A stretch of 34,480 nt of DNA, from assembly GCA_934748015.1 (NCBI GenBank), contig CAKVHF010000007.1:1-34480 (forward strand). Reading direction: 5' to 3'. Below are positions 33,323 through 34,480 of this stretch, one piece after another; position 1 is the first letter of the stretch; the number at the start of each line of letters is the position of its first letter. The stretch comes from an uncultured Clostridia bacterium. Lineage in GTDB: Bacteria; Bacillota; Clostridia; Christensenellales; UBA1242. A model generated the notes under the pieces. The model made no database searches. It was not told where the DNA came from and worked only from the letters and a program-made list of their open reading frames with translations. The translations under genes and the position numbers were made by a program.

Positions 33323-33901
33323 GCATTTAGTTGTCTCTAGTGGCACAAACTTCAATTTGCAATTGGTAATATTGATATATCTATACACTTTTAACCTTAA
33401 TTTTCGCCTTTCAATAAAGAATTGATCACAAGCTTCCCACAAGAACACCCATGCCACAATATTAATGATCTCTAGCAACACCGCTTGATCATACACTTTT
33501 GCCACTAGAAATTGAACAACCAGAACAAGTATTCCTGCCAAGGCAAGTAATAGCGATATAATTGTGTTGTGCCTTAATTCTCTATACAGATCGCACAGTT
33601 TGTTAAAATAATAATTGGATATTGCTTTTGTATATCTTTCTTTTTTGCTTTCACCAATTTTATTGCTAGATATTGTAATACTAATAGGATCAATAGGATT
33701 GATTGGACTAGCAGAGTTTTCAATATATGTTGCCACTTCTTCACTAATTACCTCTTCGTTATCGGTAGAAAATGATGACAAAAATTCTTCATCATCATAT
33801 ATAGTAAGGTTGATTATTGCACGGCCATCTTCGTCAACATTATTTTTGGTCGCTCGTATATCGTCTTTTATCCTTTTGTTTAATTTTTTTATATTTTCCA
33901 T
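33317..33901 (-). CDS. Two-TM membrane protein between hairpin repeats
   Basis: The 194-residue protein has a charged cytoplasmic N-terminal half (residues 1-107), helical at the ends, with an acidic middle (DDEEFLSSFSTDNEEVISEE). Two membrane helices follow at about 111-133 and 138-156. A conserved-looking WVFLWEACDQFFIERRKLR segment then leads into a short basic C-terminus. Similar two-helix proteins with a WEA-FF-ERR-LR motif occur widely in Clostridia, but I know of no assigned function. No good ribosome site precedes the ATG (the upstream bases are T- and A-rich), so expression level is uncertain. It is flanked on both sides by the same 132-bp repeat. Confidence 0.6.
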   Translation of the reverse strand: MENIKKLNKRIKDDIRATKNNVDEDGRAIINLTIYDDEEFLSSFSTDNEEVISEEVATYIENSASPINPIDPISITISSNKIGESKKERYTKAISNYYFNKLCDLYRELRHNTIISLLLALAGILVLVVQFLVAKVYDQAVLLEIINIVAWVFLWEACDQFFIERRKLRLKVYRYINITNCKLKFVPLETTKCD

Positions 33902-34116
33902 AACGTCTACTTAATTTTTCCTTTTTTATTTTTTGTTGAAAATCTTTTCAATTTTTTACATTCAATATTTTTATAGAACACCTTTATTTTAACATTTAGA
34001 TATCTAAACATTTGCTCAAATATTTTCTATCTATCATTTTTATTGATATTTGAAATCATACTCTTTTATAAAAAATTGATCATTTCAGTTTTAGATTACA
34101 TAATTGTTCTTACCCT

Positions 34117-34480
34117 ATTATATAACTTTTGAACTCATTAAATTTGTTTCACAGCAAAGAAATTATATGTTTTTTATTTTTTCTGATAAATCCTTATTTC
34201 CCGAAAAATTGAGGCTTGATATCAATCACCTTTTTTATCGCTGAATAGTAAAATTGTTATTATACAACTGCTTTTTATTTTAAGCCAGTTATATAACTTT
34301 TGAACGCCTTGAACTTGTCTTACAGCGGAGAGATCAATAGTTATTATTTTTTTCTGATAACTTCTTATGCACTGGAAGATTGATGCTTGCGATCGAACAC
34401 ATTGAACTTGTTTCGCAGTGGAGAGATCAAGCATCAATCTCTTTAATCCGCTCGTTCCCCAAAAATTGATATTTGAGATC
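34117..34480. repeat. Constant-loop hairpin repeats, block II
   Basis: Three further cores (34136, 34307, 34400) occur in the same order as block I, and again with variable stems: ATATAA/TTATAT, ATAACT/AGTTAT and GATTGATGCTTG/CAAGCATCAATC. The last 20 bases (ending TTGATATTTGAGATC) resemble the left arm of another copy that continues past the window. A related short palindrome lies at 34206-34228. Between 33902 and 34116 only AT-rich DNA is seen. The 71-codon frame over this block is a repeat artefact. Confidence 0.7.

Noticed and set aside
34222..34437. 71-codon ORF at the window end
   Set aside because: It reads through two copies of the hairpin repeat; the repeated peptide is an artefact of the DNA repeat.
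33317..34480. Type III toxin-antitoxin locus (RNA repeats plus ToxN-like toxin)
   Set aside because: The protein is a two-TM membrane protein without a ToxN-like nuclease fold, and the repeats are irregularly spaced hairpins rather than a uniform tandem array.

Overview
The window is AT-rich bacterial DNA with Shine-Dalgarno sites of the AAGGAG type, short intergenic gaps, many Rho-independent terminators and lipobox signal peptides. It carries DegV, DUF378, LemA, BspA-type leucine-rich repeats and InlB-like repeats. Together these point to a low-G+C Gram-positive, probably an uncultured gut-type Clostridia relative. That placement is an inference from gene content; no rRNA or tRNA gene is visible.

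Layout. (1) 1-3870: a phage-derived minus-strand operon (P27-type small terminase, DUF488, a phage 'antirestriction methyltransferase/Mom-like' protein, ParB-like protein) with no large terminase. It lies between two direct copies of a palindrome-rich repeat of about 105 bp, next to a strong terminator and a 400-bp array of small hairpins. (2) 3999-9010: a small membrane protein, a frameshifted gene remnant, a giant InlB-repeat lipoprotein (minus) and a small XRE regulator. (3) 9197-16345: a beta-helix-like lipoprotein and a three-gene ABC transporter operon. Its first gene fuses a multi-spanning YwaF-like membrane domain to an ABC ATPase. (4) 16931-22113: small membrane proteins, DUF378, DegV, a pair of divergent paralogues of unknown function, a 37-residue ORF and an S51-family peptidase. 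(5) 22328-26638: an IS3-end-like palindrome and a 1375-residue BspA-like LRR surface protein. (6) 26686-32849: LemA, an orphan VirB4-type ATPase with a PrgI-like N-terminus, a divergent unknown protein ending in a sliding-clamp-like motif, and a third lipoprotein. Two cloverleaf-shaped palindromic elements lie in this part. (7) 33128-34480: a two-TM protein gene between two 132-bp direct repeats built from hairpins with a constant loop and variable stems.

How it works together. Much of the window is cell-envelope biology: three lipoproteins, a huge LRR protein, LemA, an ABC exporter and several small membrane proteins. Mobile or formerly mobile DNA is interspersed: the phage cassette, the conjugation-type ATPase, the IS-like palindrome and several families of structured repeats. 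The most unusual signals are the phage DNA-modification-like cassette between direct repeats, the constant-loop hairpin family around the last gene, the paired cloverleaf elements, the YwaF-ABC fusion and the paralogous pair at 19483-20914. All functional statements rest on reading motifs by eye; no searches were run.
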